Shown here: positions 11,600-22,856 of the stretch, piece after piece
How positions within the stretch are numbered: the first letter of the stretch is position 1
Layout of the letters: each line of letters starts with the position of its first letter
Assembly: GCF_000340215.1 (NCBI RefSeq)
Contig: NW_006921542.1
Location: forward strand, 1,516,267 to 1,580,266
Length of the DNA stretch: 64,000 nucleotides
Direction of reading: 5' to 3'
Source: Pseudocercospora fijiensis CIRAD86
Taxonomy: Eukaryota; Ascomycota; Dothideomycetes; Mycosphaerellales; Mycosphaerellaceae
The notes under the pieces: generated by a model
Told to the model about the DNA's origin: nothing
What the model saw: the letters and a program-made list of their open reading frames with translations, nothing else
The model's database searches: none
Translations under genes and position numbers: made by a program

Positions 11600-12948
11600 G
11601 GTAGTAACCTAGAGTTTTCCTATAGAATAACGATTATTAATTTATAGGTTTTACGGATTTTTACTAATCTTTAGAGTTTTTACTAACTTATTAGTTTTGT
11701 TTACGGAGTATTTTAGTTTACTTAAGAGACTAGAGAAGGGAAACATAATTGAAGATAGAGAAAAGATTTTATTTAGGTATTAATAAGTAAGTATCGGGTC
11801 TCTATCCGAAATTAAGAGGTCCTCTTAGGATAGGAAAAAAAATAATAATACCTCCGGAACTACCTAGAGCCTACTAGAAAACCTACGGGAATCCTTATTA
11901 ACTAGCCGCCTACTCCGCCGGACCTTAAGGATTATTACCGAGCCGGAGAGCGGTAGGAACCCCCCTAAAAAAGAGATTAGCGAGAGAAAATCGATAGATA
12001 GGAAAGGAACTTACGTCTAAGTCTATTAAGCTACGACATTAGCGACGGTATTCGTTACCTCCGAGGCTATAGCGCTAAATAAAAAGGTTAGCGAGGGTTT
12101 TATCGTAGGAAATAGGAAAACTTACCTAGATAATAAACCCTACGGCTAGAGAGACTTTAAAGCTTTCTATACCTTAAGAACCTTAAGAAGATCGGAATGC
12201 TTCTCGGCGATAGTACTACGGGTCGCGTAGGTATAGCTAGCGTAAGCTACGTAGGCTATTTAAGGACTAAATAGTTAGCGAGGGTTTTAGTACGGGAATC
12301 GTAAAAACTTATAGTAAAGCGTAAGCGATTCTCTTACGAGCGCAATTAGTATAAGCCCTTAAGCTAGCGGGCTTAGGAAAAGTTAGCGAATCCTACGATA
12401 AATAAGGCAGATATCTTATAGGTTAATCGGCGTAGTCCTCGCTAGAATCGTAGCAACTAATGTGGTAGATTCGACGAGCTATCTAGGATAAGTTAATTTT
12501 ACGAAGGAAATCGCGGAAGAGAGGGAGGGACTTGCTATAGTAGTAGTAGTAGTAGGAGGGATATATATAAAGAAAAGAAGAAGGAGAGGAAGAAGAGAGA
12601 AAGATTAATACTCCTAAAAAGCGACGCGGAAGTAAAAGCCGTAAAAGTAGTAGAAGGCGCGAATATAAGTAAAGCGTTTAAAAGGGTAGTTACGGCGCGT
12701 TTTAGAAAGCGGTAAGTAGGTAAAGGAGCGCGGTTTAGTAGTCGCAAAGAAAGATTTACTCCTTAAAACCTAGGATACGGTGATCCCGACCGGAAAGTAG
12801 TAGAAACCCTAATCGTAAAGGAGGAAACTACGAGCGCGTTACTTTAGAAAAGCTTGGATAGGTATAGATCTAACGGATAAAGTAATAACGCTATAAACTA
12901 CGAGGGGCTTTCTATTACCGCTAAGGAAGGAGAGGAGGACGGGTTTAA
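11600..12948 (+). other. 3' non-coding region of element A
   Basis: About 1.35 kb separate the end of pol from the 3' LTR, and I see no conserved protein in it. The purine-rich stretch at 12926-12943 (AAGGAAGGAGAGGAGGAC) directly before the 3' LTR fits a polypurine tract for plus-strand priming. Confidence 0.7.
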
Positions 12949-13135
12949 TATAAAGGGCTACGCGCTAGGTAGAAAGCGCTAGCCTTAGGCATTCGGCCTA
13001 CGCGACTCTAATCTACTGCTTAGCGCTTAGCTTACCGTATAAAACTATTCGGATTTACGTAGATAGACTTAGCTCTTTGTCGAACCTATTAAGTCTTATA
13101 TCTAGTATCTACGTACGCGTTACTTACCCGTAATA
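12949..13135 (+). repeat. 3' LTR of element A (187 bp)
   Basis: It has the same length and boundaries as 6391-6577 and is preceded by the polypurine tract. It is followed by CGACC (13136-13140), the right half of the target duplication. Confidence 0.93.
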
Positions 13136-15330
13136 CGACCTATATAAAGTATAGCAATAGATAGGAAGTATACGCTACTATTTCGCTCTTCGAGTTCGCT
13201 ACTAGATTTAATCTACCCTAGAATCCGCCTACGAGGTTAGCGGATAGAAATTCCGACCGGATTCTTCGCTATATTCCGCTATATCCTAGCGACACTAGCG
13301 ATCTTAAGTACGCGTAGTACTATTAGTTTAAGGTTGTACTATACGTCCCTTAGATAGTATATCCGGTACTACTCTTCCGATTCCTAAACTCGCCTATTTC
13401 TTATAATACGTAGCCGGCTACCTACCGGGAATTAGAGCGCTAGGAGTCGTAGTATCCTATACTTATAAGGGTCTATTATAGCCGTCTAGCCGCGGAGTAC
13501 GAGGATTTAAGGGACGATATCTAGGAGGAATATCCTATTACCGAGAATAAGGAGGCTATCTTTAACGAACTTAGAAACGAGTATCCTAGCGATAATAATC
13601 GGATTCGCGAGGAGCTCGAGTTAGGATAGCGGGGTATTAACATTTCTACTAACTAGAGTCTCTACTATAGCCGTTTTAAGGATACTATACCCGAGGTTTA
13701 CGAACCGCTAGCTCGGAATAACTATTAGCGGCGGTTAAAGGAAAGTTCGACCTTAAATTTAGATATCGAATCTTAGGTATCTAACGCCTATCTATTACTA
13801 AATCTACGGCAAGCGATAGTATATAGTGTCTTTATTAAGAACTACAAATTGTTTATCTAAAACTTTCTACTCGATACCCGCTTAGGGGCGCCTACTAACT
13901 CTATAGGCGCCCTATAGCTATTAATTAATCTAGACGGCGAGGTAGGTACTAGAAAGTCCTATATAATCGAGCTACTCTCGGCTCGGCTATAGGCTCTTAC
14001 GCGGCGTACTAAAGGTAGTACTCTAAGCTCTATTATTAGACTTGCCTCTACTAGGGTTGCGGCGTTTAATATCGATAGCTATACTATTTATTCCTTTTTT
14101 AATCTACCTATTTAAGACGATTCTATCTTAGACAAACTTAGAGACGAGGCTAGAAATGTCTGCCGCCGACGGTTAGAAGGAGTGCGTTTTATAGTAATTA
14201 ACGAGAAATCTATACTTAGTATTAGTCTACTAGGTTAGGTTAATTTGCGCCTATTCGAGATCTTCTTAAAACTAAGGCCTTTACTAACTTGTTTATCGGA
14301 GTTAGTATTCTACTAGCCGGGGACTTCTATTAGCTTTTACCCGTCGCGGCTACCGCTCTTTTTACTACTAAGCGTTTATATAACGCTATAGATACCTCGG
14401 GTCGTAATTACTACCGAGCCTTTAAGTATACGCTATATTTATTATAGGTTGTCCGGCAGTCTAGATAGGATAAGACTACCCTATAATTTAAGAATACCCT
14501 ATAAGCCGTCCGAGTTAATAAGGTAGAAGATAGGTACTATAATTTTCTTAGATAGCGTACGTTTACGCCCTTCGGGAAAGTAATATAGAGAGACTTTAAG
14601 TCTACTATCCGGCTTTACTCTTATCGTACTACGGTAGAGTAGTTTAATTGTATATAACTCTTAGCTAGCGAATATCCGATACTTCGTATTAGCGCTAAGT
14701 ACGACTCTATTTCGAGTAGTCGGCTTAACGAGAAAGAGTTTTAAGGACTCTATTCCGAGCTATACTTAGTTATTAGATATCTAGTACTTCTATATTAGAA
14801 TATCTAGATAGAGATAGGCTTAGTTAATATTAGCCGCGGCTAACTATATAGTATTCTCTAGGACGAGGACGTAGAGAGTCCCCGGGATACTATACCTCGC
14901 TATCTACTCGTTTATTTTCCCGAGTTTCGTAGGGTTAGACTAAACGAGTAGGTCGAAGCTCGGAGGATAGGGAGGGAGGTCGGAAGGGTATAGTTATACC
15001 TATCTTTCCTATACGGAGGGCACGCGGTACTTACGGTACTATAGAGATATAATAGGGCGAGCAATTCCTTAGAGTAACCTACTATACGATTACGATTTAT
15101 AAGTCGTAAGGTATAACTTTAGATTAGGTTATCGTAGATCTTAGGAAGAAGCAAGTATCTCCTAGAGTATTCTACGTAGCCTTATCGAGGGTTAGGGCCT
15201 ATAAGGACCTCGCTATCGAATAAGACTTTATTAAGTCGGATATTACTTTTAGTATCTCTACTATTACGAAGGATAGGGATCTAGATTAGCTAGAACGGAC
15301 GAAGTAACTCCTATTTATTACAATTACTAG
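13136..15330 (+). pseudogene. PIF1-like DNA helicase pseudogene, helicase part
   Basis: This continues the frame interrupted by element A. The Walker A loop is at 13936-13959, read G-E-V-G-T-R-K-S. The ancestral form G-E-A-G-T-G-K-S is inferred, and the Gly-to-Arg change is a G-to-A transition. It is followed by Y-x2-E-L-L-S-A-R-L. Near 14070 lies I-D-S-Y-T-I then SFFNLPI, and near 14207 a DEAD-like Walker B region reading VINEKS. Motif VI is at 15173-15196 (YVALSRVR). These are the hallmarks of superfamily 1B PIF1/Helitron helicases. Stops are almost all TAG or TAA at former Gln and Trp codons. I saw no Helitron replication-initiator (HUH) motif in the window. Confidence 0.8.
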
Positions 15331-15732
15331 CCCTACTACTACGCTACGTAGTATACGTATATAAAGTCTAGTCTTTAGTTCGCTAAGGTCTATTCCTTTA
15401 GTCTTAACTAGGAAAATATCTTCTACTCTCTATAGGAGTATCGATCCTTCGCTAGTTTAGATTCTACCTATCCTCTAGCTATCTTTAAGGGATACTAGGT
15501 AGAGGAGTCCGTTACGGTATAGAACTACGTAGGAGGGATTATAGGGTAGCTCGTTATCGCCGGATTTATTACCTAGCCCGGCGGATCCTAGCCCTATATT
15601 ACTACCAAGGCAAAGAGCGCCTACTAGACCCTATCCGGAGGTAGGCCCGGAGGACTATCTAATAGCTAGTAGGATAGGAGGTAGTAGTCCTATACCTAAG
15701 TTAGGTTTCTAGGAGGAGGAGTACTTTATATA
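15331..15732 (+). other. Region downstream of helicase, Pro/Gly-rich remnant
   Basis: About 400 bp between the helicase end and repeat R2a. One plus-strand frame near 15590-15700 is rich in Pro and Gly. I cannot assign it; it may be the tail of the helicase protein or a separate remnant. Confidence 0.4.
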
Positions 15733-16150
15733 CTAATCTACTATATATAGTTTTATACTTAGGTAGCGTTTAGAATAGACTATAACTACTAGAAGGAAGT
15801 TCTATTATTTAGCTTCTATCTAACTAACTTAATAAGGTACTTAACGATTATACTAACTCGCGCGGTTCTAGTTCTATAGTTTTAGTAAATGTATATATTT
15901 CTTTAATTCTCGAATATATCTAGGTTATATACTAGACTAAGTTATCCGGTAATAACGGTATAGTTTCTACTAATATTAGCTTAGTATTTACTAAGACGTT
16001 TAAACAGATATATAACGCCTACCTACGAGATATAAACAAATAAGTATTTAATAACAATATAGGACTCTATCTAGCCTAATAGTCTTATAATATATATAAG
16101 TGTTATAAATGTATATCTATAAATAGTATATTTACTTTCAATAAACTAGC
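15733..16150. repeat. Dispersed repeat R2, copy a (short)
   Basis: Both ends are homologous to parts of 46726-47780 (R2b). The first block matches 46726-46860 and the block from about 15900 matches 47610-47760. The middle portion of R2b, which contains the internal tandem units, is absent here. I find no coding capacity. Confidence 0.75.
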
Positions 16151-16234
16151 CTGCTATCCGCGCTGCCGGCGCGGACGTTCGCCTACCGACGGAATTAAAT
16201 TAGTAGTAAGGCGTATATATTAAATAGAAGTATT

Positions 16235-17400
16235 AAACGTATTCTTAGTAATACTCGCTATAAGCGTTCTATATAGTACTCGCTAATGGCTATTAGCGTT
16301 CTAGATTAGAATTGCTATAAACGTTTTAGATAAGACTTAGTATAGGCGTTCTAAATAGGATTCGCTATAAGTATTCTAACTAAGATTCGCTATAAGCGTC
16401 CTAGATAAGACTCGCTATAGGCGTTCTAGATAAGACTCGCTATTAGCGTATTAGATTAGAAGTACTACAGGCGTTCTGGGTAATACTCGCTATAGGCGTT
16501 CTAAATAAGACTTACTATAAGCGTTCCGGATAAAACTCGCTATTAGCGTACTAACTAAGATTCGCTATAAACGTCCTAGATAAGACGTACTATAGGCGTT
16601 TCGGGAATCGGATAAGTCCCGCTATAAACGTTCCGGATAAGACTTACTATAGGCGTTCTAGATAAGATTCGCTATTAGTATATTAACTAAGATTCGCTAT
16701 AAGCGTTCTAGATAGGACTCGCTATAAGCGGTTTAGATAGGGCTCGCTATAGGCGTCCGGATAGTACTCGCTATTAGTTTATTAACTAAGATTCGCTATA
16801 AGCGTCCCGGATAAGACTCGCTATAAGCGTTTTAGATAGAACTCGCTATAGGCGTTCCGGATAGTACTCGGTATTAGCGTATTAGATAAGACTCGCTATA
16901 AGCGTTCCGGATAGGACTCGCTATAGGCGTTCTAGATAAGATTCGCTATAGGCGTTATAAATAAGTCTCGCTATAAGCGTTTCGGATAAGACTTATTATA
17001 GGCGTTTCGGATAAAACTCGCTATAAGCGTTCCGAATAAGTCTCGCTAGAAGCGTTTTAGATAAGATTCACTATTAGCGTATTAACTAAGATTCGCTATT
17101 AGCGTATTAGATTAGAATTACTATAAGCGTTCTAGATAAGACTTATTATAGGCGTTTCGGATAAGACTCGCTATAGACGTTCTAGATAAGTCTCGTTATA
17201 GGCCTTTCAGATAAGACCCGCTATACGCGTTCTAGATAAGTCTCGCTATAAGCGTTCCAGATAAGTCTCGCTATAAGCGTTCTAGGTAAGATTTACTATA
17301 GGCGTCTTAGATAGGACTCGCTATAAGCGTTTCGGATAGGACTTATTATAAGCGTTTTAGGTAGGTCTCGCTATAAGCGTTCTAGATAAGAATACTACTA
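16235..17400. repeat. 25-bp minisatellite, about 45 degenerate copies
   Basis: A tandem array with a 25-bp period. The core reads CGCTATARGCG followed by TTCTAGATAAGACT. Variant units carry CGCTATTAGCG or CTAACTAAGATT. Variation between units is mostly transitions, as RIP would give, but some units carry transversions or short indels. No spacers of unique sequence separate the units. The array begins after a short CG-rich segment (about 16150-16190) and fades out near 17400. Confidence 0.92.
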
Positions 17401-17467
17401 CTTATAAAAGTTAAAGTACTATAAACATTCTAGATTAGAATTAGTATAGGCCGGCTGTAGTAAGTAT

Positions 17468-17663
17468 AGTAATAATTTAATAGTAGTTACGCTAATTAGA
17501 AGTATTATATATATTCTACACTAGAGTTACTATATATATATCGCATTAGTAAGCGTTTTATATATAGTAATAACTTAATAGTAGCTATAGTAATTAGAAG
17601 TATTATATACATTCTAAATTAGAATTACTATATATATATCGGATTAGTAAGCGTTTTATATAT
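17468..17663. repeat. 98-bp tandem duplication
   Basis: Two adjacent copies (17468-17565 and 17566-17663) begin AGTAATAA and end with GTTTTATATAT. They differ at about ten positions, mainly transitions. Confidence 0.9.
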
Positions 17664-17696
17664 AACTATACTATATATAGCTATTACTATAGTACG

Positions 17697-18095
17697 GCGA
17701 CAACTCGACGGCGGCTACGCGCGCGGATTTCGAGTAAATTTCGCGCGTTCTAAAGGGTAGGCGAAAGGCGACGATAGGCGAAGAGCGATAGCGAGTTTCG
17801 AAGGGCTTCCGCGCGCGGATTTCGAGCGGATTTCGAGCGAATTTCGCGCGTTCCGAAGGGTAGGCGAAGGGCGATAGTAGGCGAAGGCTCGATAGGCTTC
17901 GAAGGCCGGGGTCTACGCGTTCTAGATAGCGGGAGCAACCGCGAATTTTAAAGTTCCTTACGTAAGCTATACGTCCGCCTAATCGGGCGATAGCTTCGAA
18001 GGCTAGGGCCCGCGCGTTCCGGATCGCGGAAGCGACCGCGAATTTTAAAGTTCCTTATATAAGCTATACGTCCGCCTAATTAGGCGAATCCTACG
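17697..18095. repeat. CpG-rich block with two internal duplications
   Basis: This block is much richer in CG than its surroundings. A first duplicated motif (GCGCGCGGATTTCGAG, near 17718 and 17811) is followed by the shared phrase GGGTAGGCGAA. A second pair of about 75 bp (17915-17990 and 18011-18085) shares CCGCGAATTTTAAAGTTCC and a CGTCCGCCTAAT ending, with a period of about 96 bp. A similar phrase (AATTTTAAAGTTTCTTAG) recurs near 62759, suggesting a dispersed terminus. I see no gene. It may be the end of a DNA transposon or a relic of an unmethylated CpG-rich repeat. Confidence 0.7.
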
Positions 18096-18099
18096 ACTT

Positions 18100-18600
18100 T
18101 TTTTTTCGTTAAATTCCCTTATATTAGATACGTTTATATATACTCTTTACTATATATACTATTTTATATAAAGATAAAGGCTTAGAAAAAAAAACTTAAC
18201 CTTTTCCTAAAAAGAAAAAAAAGGGAGCCGAATGATTCGAGAAACACTCGGCTTAATACCTTAAACTATACTATTATTATAGCGACGTCTAAAGTATTAA
18301 TTAGTTTTCCGTCGGAGGATTAAAACGCCACATAGTAGCCGGATATCCCTACTCTTAGAACTTTTAGGTCCTTAATAAAGCGTACGAGTATACTTATTAG
18401 ATAGCAAACTAATTTAAGTAATTAGATATAGGGTTAGAATTTTAGTTCGGAGATAGAGTATATACTATAGCTAGGAAATCCGGGATAGCCTAGGTTAGAG
18501 AATTACTTACTACCGGCTTTTTTAAGTAACGCTAAGCCGAAATTTTTCGAACGTAGATAACCTCTACGCTACTACTCTAAGAACGTGCCCGCGGTTTATA
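18100..18600. repeat. Dispersed repeat R3, copy a
   Basis: It is homologous to 48041-48635. Both contain a conserved hairpin: CGGCTTTTTT then AAGCCG about 10 bases later (18510-18540). Both also share the phrase CCGCGGTYTATAATACTTCC near the right end. In both copies a hAT transposase remnant follows, but in opposite orientations, so R3 may be a subterminal part of a hAT element. Confidence 0.75.
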
Positions 18601-18619
18601 ATACTTCCTAGTATCCCTA

Positions 18620-20210
18620 TAGAAGTTTCCGCTTATATAGATTAAATCGCGATCTAAGCCCTCTTTAAGACGCTTAAAATTATACCACCTAATAACGACT
18701 AATAGAAGATCCTAGATAAGGATAAAGCAAAGTCGAAAGTTAAGAAACTCGTTATAGTAATAAGACGAGATAAGGTATAGAGCCTCGCTCTCGTTTTCTC
18801 TAAGGTATAACTTTTATCCTTAGCCGGTACCTATAGCCGGCACCTATAGCTAGTAATCTAGTATAGTTCTAACTCTTTTTCTCTAGCTTCGTCGTCTAGT
18901 AATATATAGGAACTCGAACTTATAGAGATAAACCCGATTTAAGGCTATTTAAAAGAATCTTATCGAGCGCCCTAAAACCGATACCTAGAATATTATATAG
19001 AATAAGCGATAGCAAAAGCGGCCTCCTTAGCGCCTACTCTGTTTTACCTAAAACGTAAAGATCTAATTCGACTCGACTTTCTATATTGTTACGAAGGGAT
19101 ATACTTTGCGTACCGCTCTTAAGATCTATTAGAATTCCGAGGATATTAAGTAGCTCGGGCTTACTACCGCTGAAAAGCGCTAAGTAGAGTATCTCGTAGA
19201 TATTAGCAAGTATTACGCGAAGGTTACTACTACGATTAGAAGAATCTAAGGACCGACGATCTACCTTATCTTTACGTACTATAACTAGCTCTTTAATAAG
19301 GTTAACGAAACCGTAGCTAAGCTAGCTAAGAAGAGCATCTCCTAGAAAGTAGCTATAACGAAAGCTATAGATACGTCCTATAATAAGTTATAGAAAAATT
19401 ATAATACTACCTTTTAGTTCTTCGGGGATCTCTATAGTATTACGTACTTACTAAACCTAGTATAAAAGGATATGTACTAGTAGAAGCCGGAATAGAAGAG
19501 GGACGAGTAATAGCGTAGGTATAACTTAACTATTCTAGAAAAGATGTTCTATAAGTATCGGAAAGAAACTAGTCTAAATATAGCTTCTATAAAGAAAAAG
19601 AAGGCTAAGAAGGCTTCGATATTCTAACTGTTTATAAAGAGGAAGTAGAGGCAGAAGAGGAAGCAACTACTAAAGTAAATAAAGAAGAGTTCGATCTCTA
19701 TCGGCGCGTAAGTAAGTACTAAACCGGTAGGCTCGGAAAGAGAGCTAATAATCTCTAGATCTTACTAGTCTTCTAGACGAATTCGGAGACGATATTCTCG
19801 CTCTATAGTAGCGGTTAGAGCTAACGTTTCTAACGATAGCGTCGGTCGCTTAGGAAGTCCTCGCTATACTAAGCGTAGATATAGGCTATAAGAGGTCTTT
19901 CAGTATCGCTCGTTACTAGGGCCGCTTTAATCGAATATACTCGCCTACTTCCTTCGAATCTATTATAGTATTCCGATACTATCTCCTCTATTAGAGTTAC
20001 TAAGGTAGGACACTTAAGATTATACTAAAGGACTTAATCGAGGAATTAGAAAACCTTAAGATCGAACAAACCTAGTAGCGGGAAGAGAATATAAAATTTA
20101 GTCTAAGCGAAACCCTTATTAGTAATAATAAAGAGGAGGAGGGCAGAGATAGAAGGCGATACTAGCTTAAGAAGCGGAAGCGCATATAGGCTTAGAGTAG
20201 CTTTAAGGAG
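18620..20210 (+). pseudogene. hAT-family transposase pseudogene, C-terminal half
   Basis: It is related to cut-and-paste hAT transposases (Ac, Hermes, Tam3 superfamily). The clearest stretch is 19070-19600. A Trp/Phe-rich start is followed by a run resembling the fungal hAT segment, with LTTAEKR near 19160, then LVDISKYYAKVTTTI, a GPTIYLIFTYYN block and NLTILEKMFYKYRKET near 19530. A Lys/Arg-rich segment and the probable dimerisation region extend to about 20100. The N-terminal BED zinc finger and first catalytic Asp are not visible. Stops are TAG or TAA. A minus-strand remnant of the complementary N-terminal half, possibly of the same family, lies at 48640-49520. I am fairly sure of the family, less of the exact ends. 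Confidence 0.72.
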
Positions 20211-20212
20211 AC

Positions 20213-20406
20213 GAAGCGTTTATATAGAAGGTAATAAAGCTAGTATATATAGCCGGTAGATATCTCTAATATGTTTCGAATTCCTAAGTAGCCTAGTTAC
20301 TATAGTAACGAAGCGCTTATATAGAAGGTAATATAGCCGGCGTAGATAGCCGGTATATATCCTTAATATATTTCGAATTCCTAAATAGACTAGTTACTAT
20401 AGTAAC
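20213..20406. repeat. 97-bp tandem duplication
   Basis: Two adjacent copies begin GAAGCG (20213 and 20310) and share TATATAGAAGGTAATA, ATAGCCGGTA and TTTCGAATTCCTAA. The GCCGGTA word again matches the 12-bp motif found in R1. Confidence 0.85.
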
Positions 20407-20859
20407 CTATACCGCTTGCCTACTAACTATTTCTAAATCTCTATTCGCTTTTCCTTATTTTCTTCCCTCTCCCTAGATTCTAAAAGGTAAATATACCTTA
20501 AGGATTTCGCTCTTCGGGCCTTACTAAGTCGGCCGCCTCCCCTTCCTTTAGCGACTATTCTAATTACGAATCTAACGAGGACGTCCTAAGAAGCTTTAAT
20601 AGAAGACTATTTAATCTAGAAGGTAAGAATTATAAATATCTCTTTACGATTATAGGCTTATTAATTTTCTAGATCTTAGCGATATATCCTCGTTACCCGA
20701 ATATATATAAAGATACCTTTAGGGCCTAGAATAGGGCGAGGGTAAAGCAAGCTAAGTATAGGAAGACTATAGCGAGAACGGGATATCGGAAGAGTAAGAC
20801 TATCCGTAGTATATATAAAGGAAGGGGATTCCTCGGAAAATAGTACCGAGAGATAAGAA
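20407..20859. other. Region upstream of second H3-like pseudogene
   Basis: The plus strand around 20460-20840 has long RIP-interrupted stretches rich in Lys and Arg, but I could not settle a frame or recognise a protein. It would include the promoter and possibly the N-terminal tail of the H3-like gene that follows. Confidence 0.4.
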
Positions 20860-21296
20860 GGCTTTAAGTAGATAGGAGAAGGCTAAAGCGGCTAAAAAGA
20901 GTAGTCGGATAAAGATTATTATAAAGAAAAGTTATTTTTCTATAAAACAAAGGGTATAAGATAGGTCTCGAGGATAAATAAGTAGCGCTTTAAACTAGGT
21001 ACTATTACCCTTCGCTAGATCCGGCTATTCTAAAACAAAAGACGGACTAAGCTTTTAACCCCTAAGACTCCCTTTTAGGGACTCTTCCGAGAAATTATAT
21101 TAGATTTTTAGTCTAGTATACGATTTACGGCTAAAGCGATTAGTACTCTTTAGAAAGCTACGGAGGTATTTCTCGTAACCGAGTTTAACTATTTAAGCTT
21201 TCTAACCTCCTTACTATCTATACTAAGCGGGTTACTCTTTAATATAAAGATATATAGCGTCTAGGTAAAATTCGGCGTCGGTTTATAGCGAATTAA
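20860..21296 (+). pseudogene. Second, divergent histone H3-like pseudogene
   Basis: A Lys-rich stretch (around 20870-20920, KAKAAKKSSR) precedes a core in another frame, so an intron or frameshift lies near 20920-20940. From 20983 the frame reads QRFK-x-GTITLR-x-IR (first Q and the x after LR inferred from TAG), then TPF-x-GLFREI, LDF, IRFTAKAISTL, KATEVFLV. These match the H3 alpha-N, alpha-1 and alpha-2 regions. One frameshift near 21195 leads to SNLLTIYTKRVTL-x-YKDI-x-RLGKIRRRF and TAA at 21294-21296, the H3 C-terminal helix (AIHAKRVTI...KDIQLARRIR in typical H3). Its sequence is clearly different from the R1-borne gene, and two extra residues follow the alpha-N helix. It lacks a CENP-A type loop. 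Element B begins 73 bp downstream. Confidence 0.68.
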
Positions 21297-21363
21297 TTAG
21301 AATTTGTATCTAGTCGTTAGATTAACCTAGGAGGAGGCCTATTTTCGTATCCTTTTACCGGCT

Positions 21364-21368
21364 ATAGG
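21364..21368. repeat. Target site duplication of element B, left (ATAGG)
   Basis: ATAGG lies directly before the left LTR and recurs at 42678-42682 directly after the right LTR, proving that both LTRs belong to one insertion despite 21.3 kb between them. Confidence 0.93.
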
Positions 21369-21564
21369 TATAATAGGGGTTATATTAGTAGGTAGATAGG
21401 GTAGTAGTAGGTATAGTAGTATTCGATAGAGATCTAGGAGGAGAAGGAGGAAGGCAGGCTAGTTAGCCTAACGCTAAGCGCTAAGCCCTACCCAAGGTAT
21501 CGAGACCCTAGCTTTACTCGGCCTAGTTATATACTAATTACGTATAGCCCTTTTAGCCCTAATA
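21369..21564 (-). repeat. 3' LTR of element B (196 bp)
   Basis: It matches 42482-42677 in length and sequence, with mostly C/T and G/A differences. On the minus strand, the purine-rich AAAGGGAAG next to it (21569-21578) is a plausible polypurine tract. Confidence 0.92.
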
Positions 21565-22856
21565 TACGCTTCCCTTTTAAAGGCCGCGCCCTCGTAGCCT
21601 GTCTATATTCTGATCTCGACCTCTATTACTACTAACTTAGCAAATCTAATAAGCTGCTTAGCCGCGCTAAATTAAACACTTAACTACCTAATTATATAAC
21701 TATATTAAACCTTACCTTCTAAACGCAACACTATACTTAACTCTAACTACGCTATCCTTATATATAATAAAGTAATATATATCTATAAGATTAAGGGCTA
21801 TCGACTAATTATAATATAGGCGCGTCTTCCCTACTATAATAGGTAGGCGTACGAGGTATTATAGCACTGCCTCCGTTCTAAGTAATATTATTCGAGTTCT
21901 TTGCGTCTACTCTTAAAAGACCTAGCAATATTCGCTTCCGAGGGATTATTCTTATTATTACGAGGGCTATTATTGTTCGTAGTTTCGCTAGCCCTAATTA
22001 GTTAGGTTTAGTAGCCTTTAATTATTAATTAATCTTATCTTCTTAAAAACGCAGTTCGTCTAGTTTCTATAGGTAAAGGCTATTATAAGTGTAATAGTTA
22101 AGGTTTGCCTCGCTTAAAGGGTAGGAAAGATCGAGGAGTAACCTATTATCTATAAGATCGACCCTAGCTAGCTTAGCTCTATATTTTTGCCCTTAGTTAG
22201 TCTATTAATCGCTTAACCTTTTTAGTTCCTAAGCCCTTTAAATAGCTTAACCTTTTAACCTAGTTAGTATAGTACGTTTTAGCCTTAGGCTATAGTATAG
22301 GTAGGATTATTCTTATAGGTATAGTAACGATAATAAGTAAGGTTAACAATAGTAGCGAGTAGGTAACGTTAACAATAGCGGCGCTAGCCGCCTTAGCTCT
22401 AACTTTACCTTATTCTCCCTTTCCTTCTTTAACTAGCAACAATATACTTAGTAACACCGTTACTAATATAGCTACGCCGCCTTTCGGTATACTACTAACT
22501 TATACTACGGCGCTATTATTATTATTGCTAGCACTATTTGCCTATACGCGCGCCGCCTCCGCCGACCGTCTAAGCCTCGATAGGACGTAGAAACAAGAGA
22601 GAGCGTTAAGAGAAGGGTCTTATAGGGTGCGCTAGTAAAGAGGTAGACTCCTTAAGAGTAGGTAATCGGTTGTTAATTATAGCGCGCTCGTTAACACTCG
22701 GTACGCGTTCGCTATTGCGGTATAGTCGCGTTATCCTTTGCTAACAATTGCTTACCTCTAATTAGTTAGCTTAATAGCACCCTAGGGGTAGCATTAATCC
22801 TAGGCCTTTCCAGTAATGTTGTAGGCCCTTAGCCTTCTTCTTATTCTTTATACTAG
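21565..22856 (-). other. 3' part of element B beyond the element C insertion
   Basis: This is the minus-strand continuation of B after the chromodomain. The frame runs on for a Lys-rich segment (around 22830-22856) and then an Ala/Thr-rich stretch around 22320-22560 before the 3' LTR. I recognise no further domain. Confidence 0.6.
22853..22856. repeat. Target site duplication of element C, left (CTAG)
   Basis: CTAG precedes the left LTR and recurs at 37007-37010 after the right LTR. It is a 4-bp duplication, shorter than the 5 bp of A, B and D3. Confidence 0.75.

Larger units (their letters stand above)
6391..13135 (+). mobile_element. Element A: complete Ty3/gypsy chromovirus
   Basis: This is a full-length LTR retrotransposon of 6745 bp with two 187-bp LTRs (6391-6577 and 12949-13135) and a perfect CGACC target duplication. 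It is oriented on the plus strand. The order is gag with a zinc knuckle, protease, reverse transcriptase, RNase H, integrase and a C-terminal chromodomain, which is the Ty3/gypsy (Metaviridae) chromovirus layout. About 1.35 kb of non-coding sequence follows pol. All frames are destroyed by RIP stops and at least one indel. It is inserted in the PIF1-like helicase pseudogene. An internally deleted relative lies at 62982-64000. Confidence 0.93.

Noticed and set aside
12535..12747. Open frame of 70 codons on the minus strand
   Set aside because: Leu/Ser/Phe-rich translation of a purine-rich part of the element A 3' region; no homologous frame in other copies.
16235..17400. CRISPR-like array
   Set aside because: Units are contiguous 25-bp repeats with no unique spacers, and the organism is a fungus.
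17750..17938. Open frame of 62 codons on the minus strand in the CpG-rich block
   Set aside because: It arises from the duplicated GC-rich repeat; an Arg/Pro-rich product of low complexity with no supporting signals.
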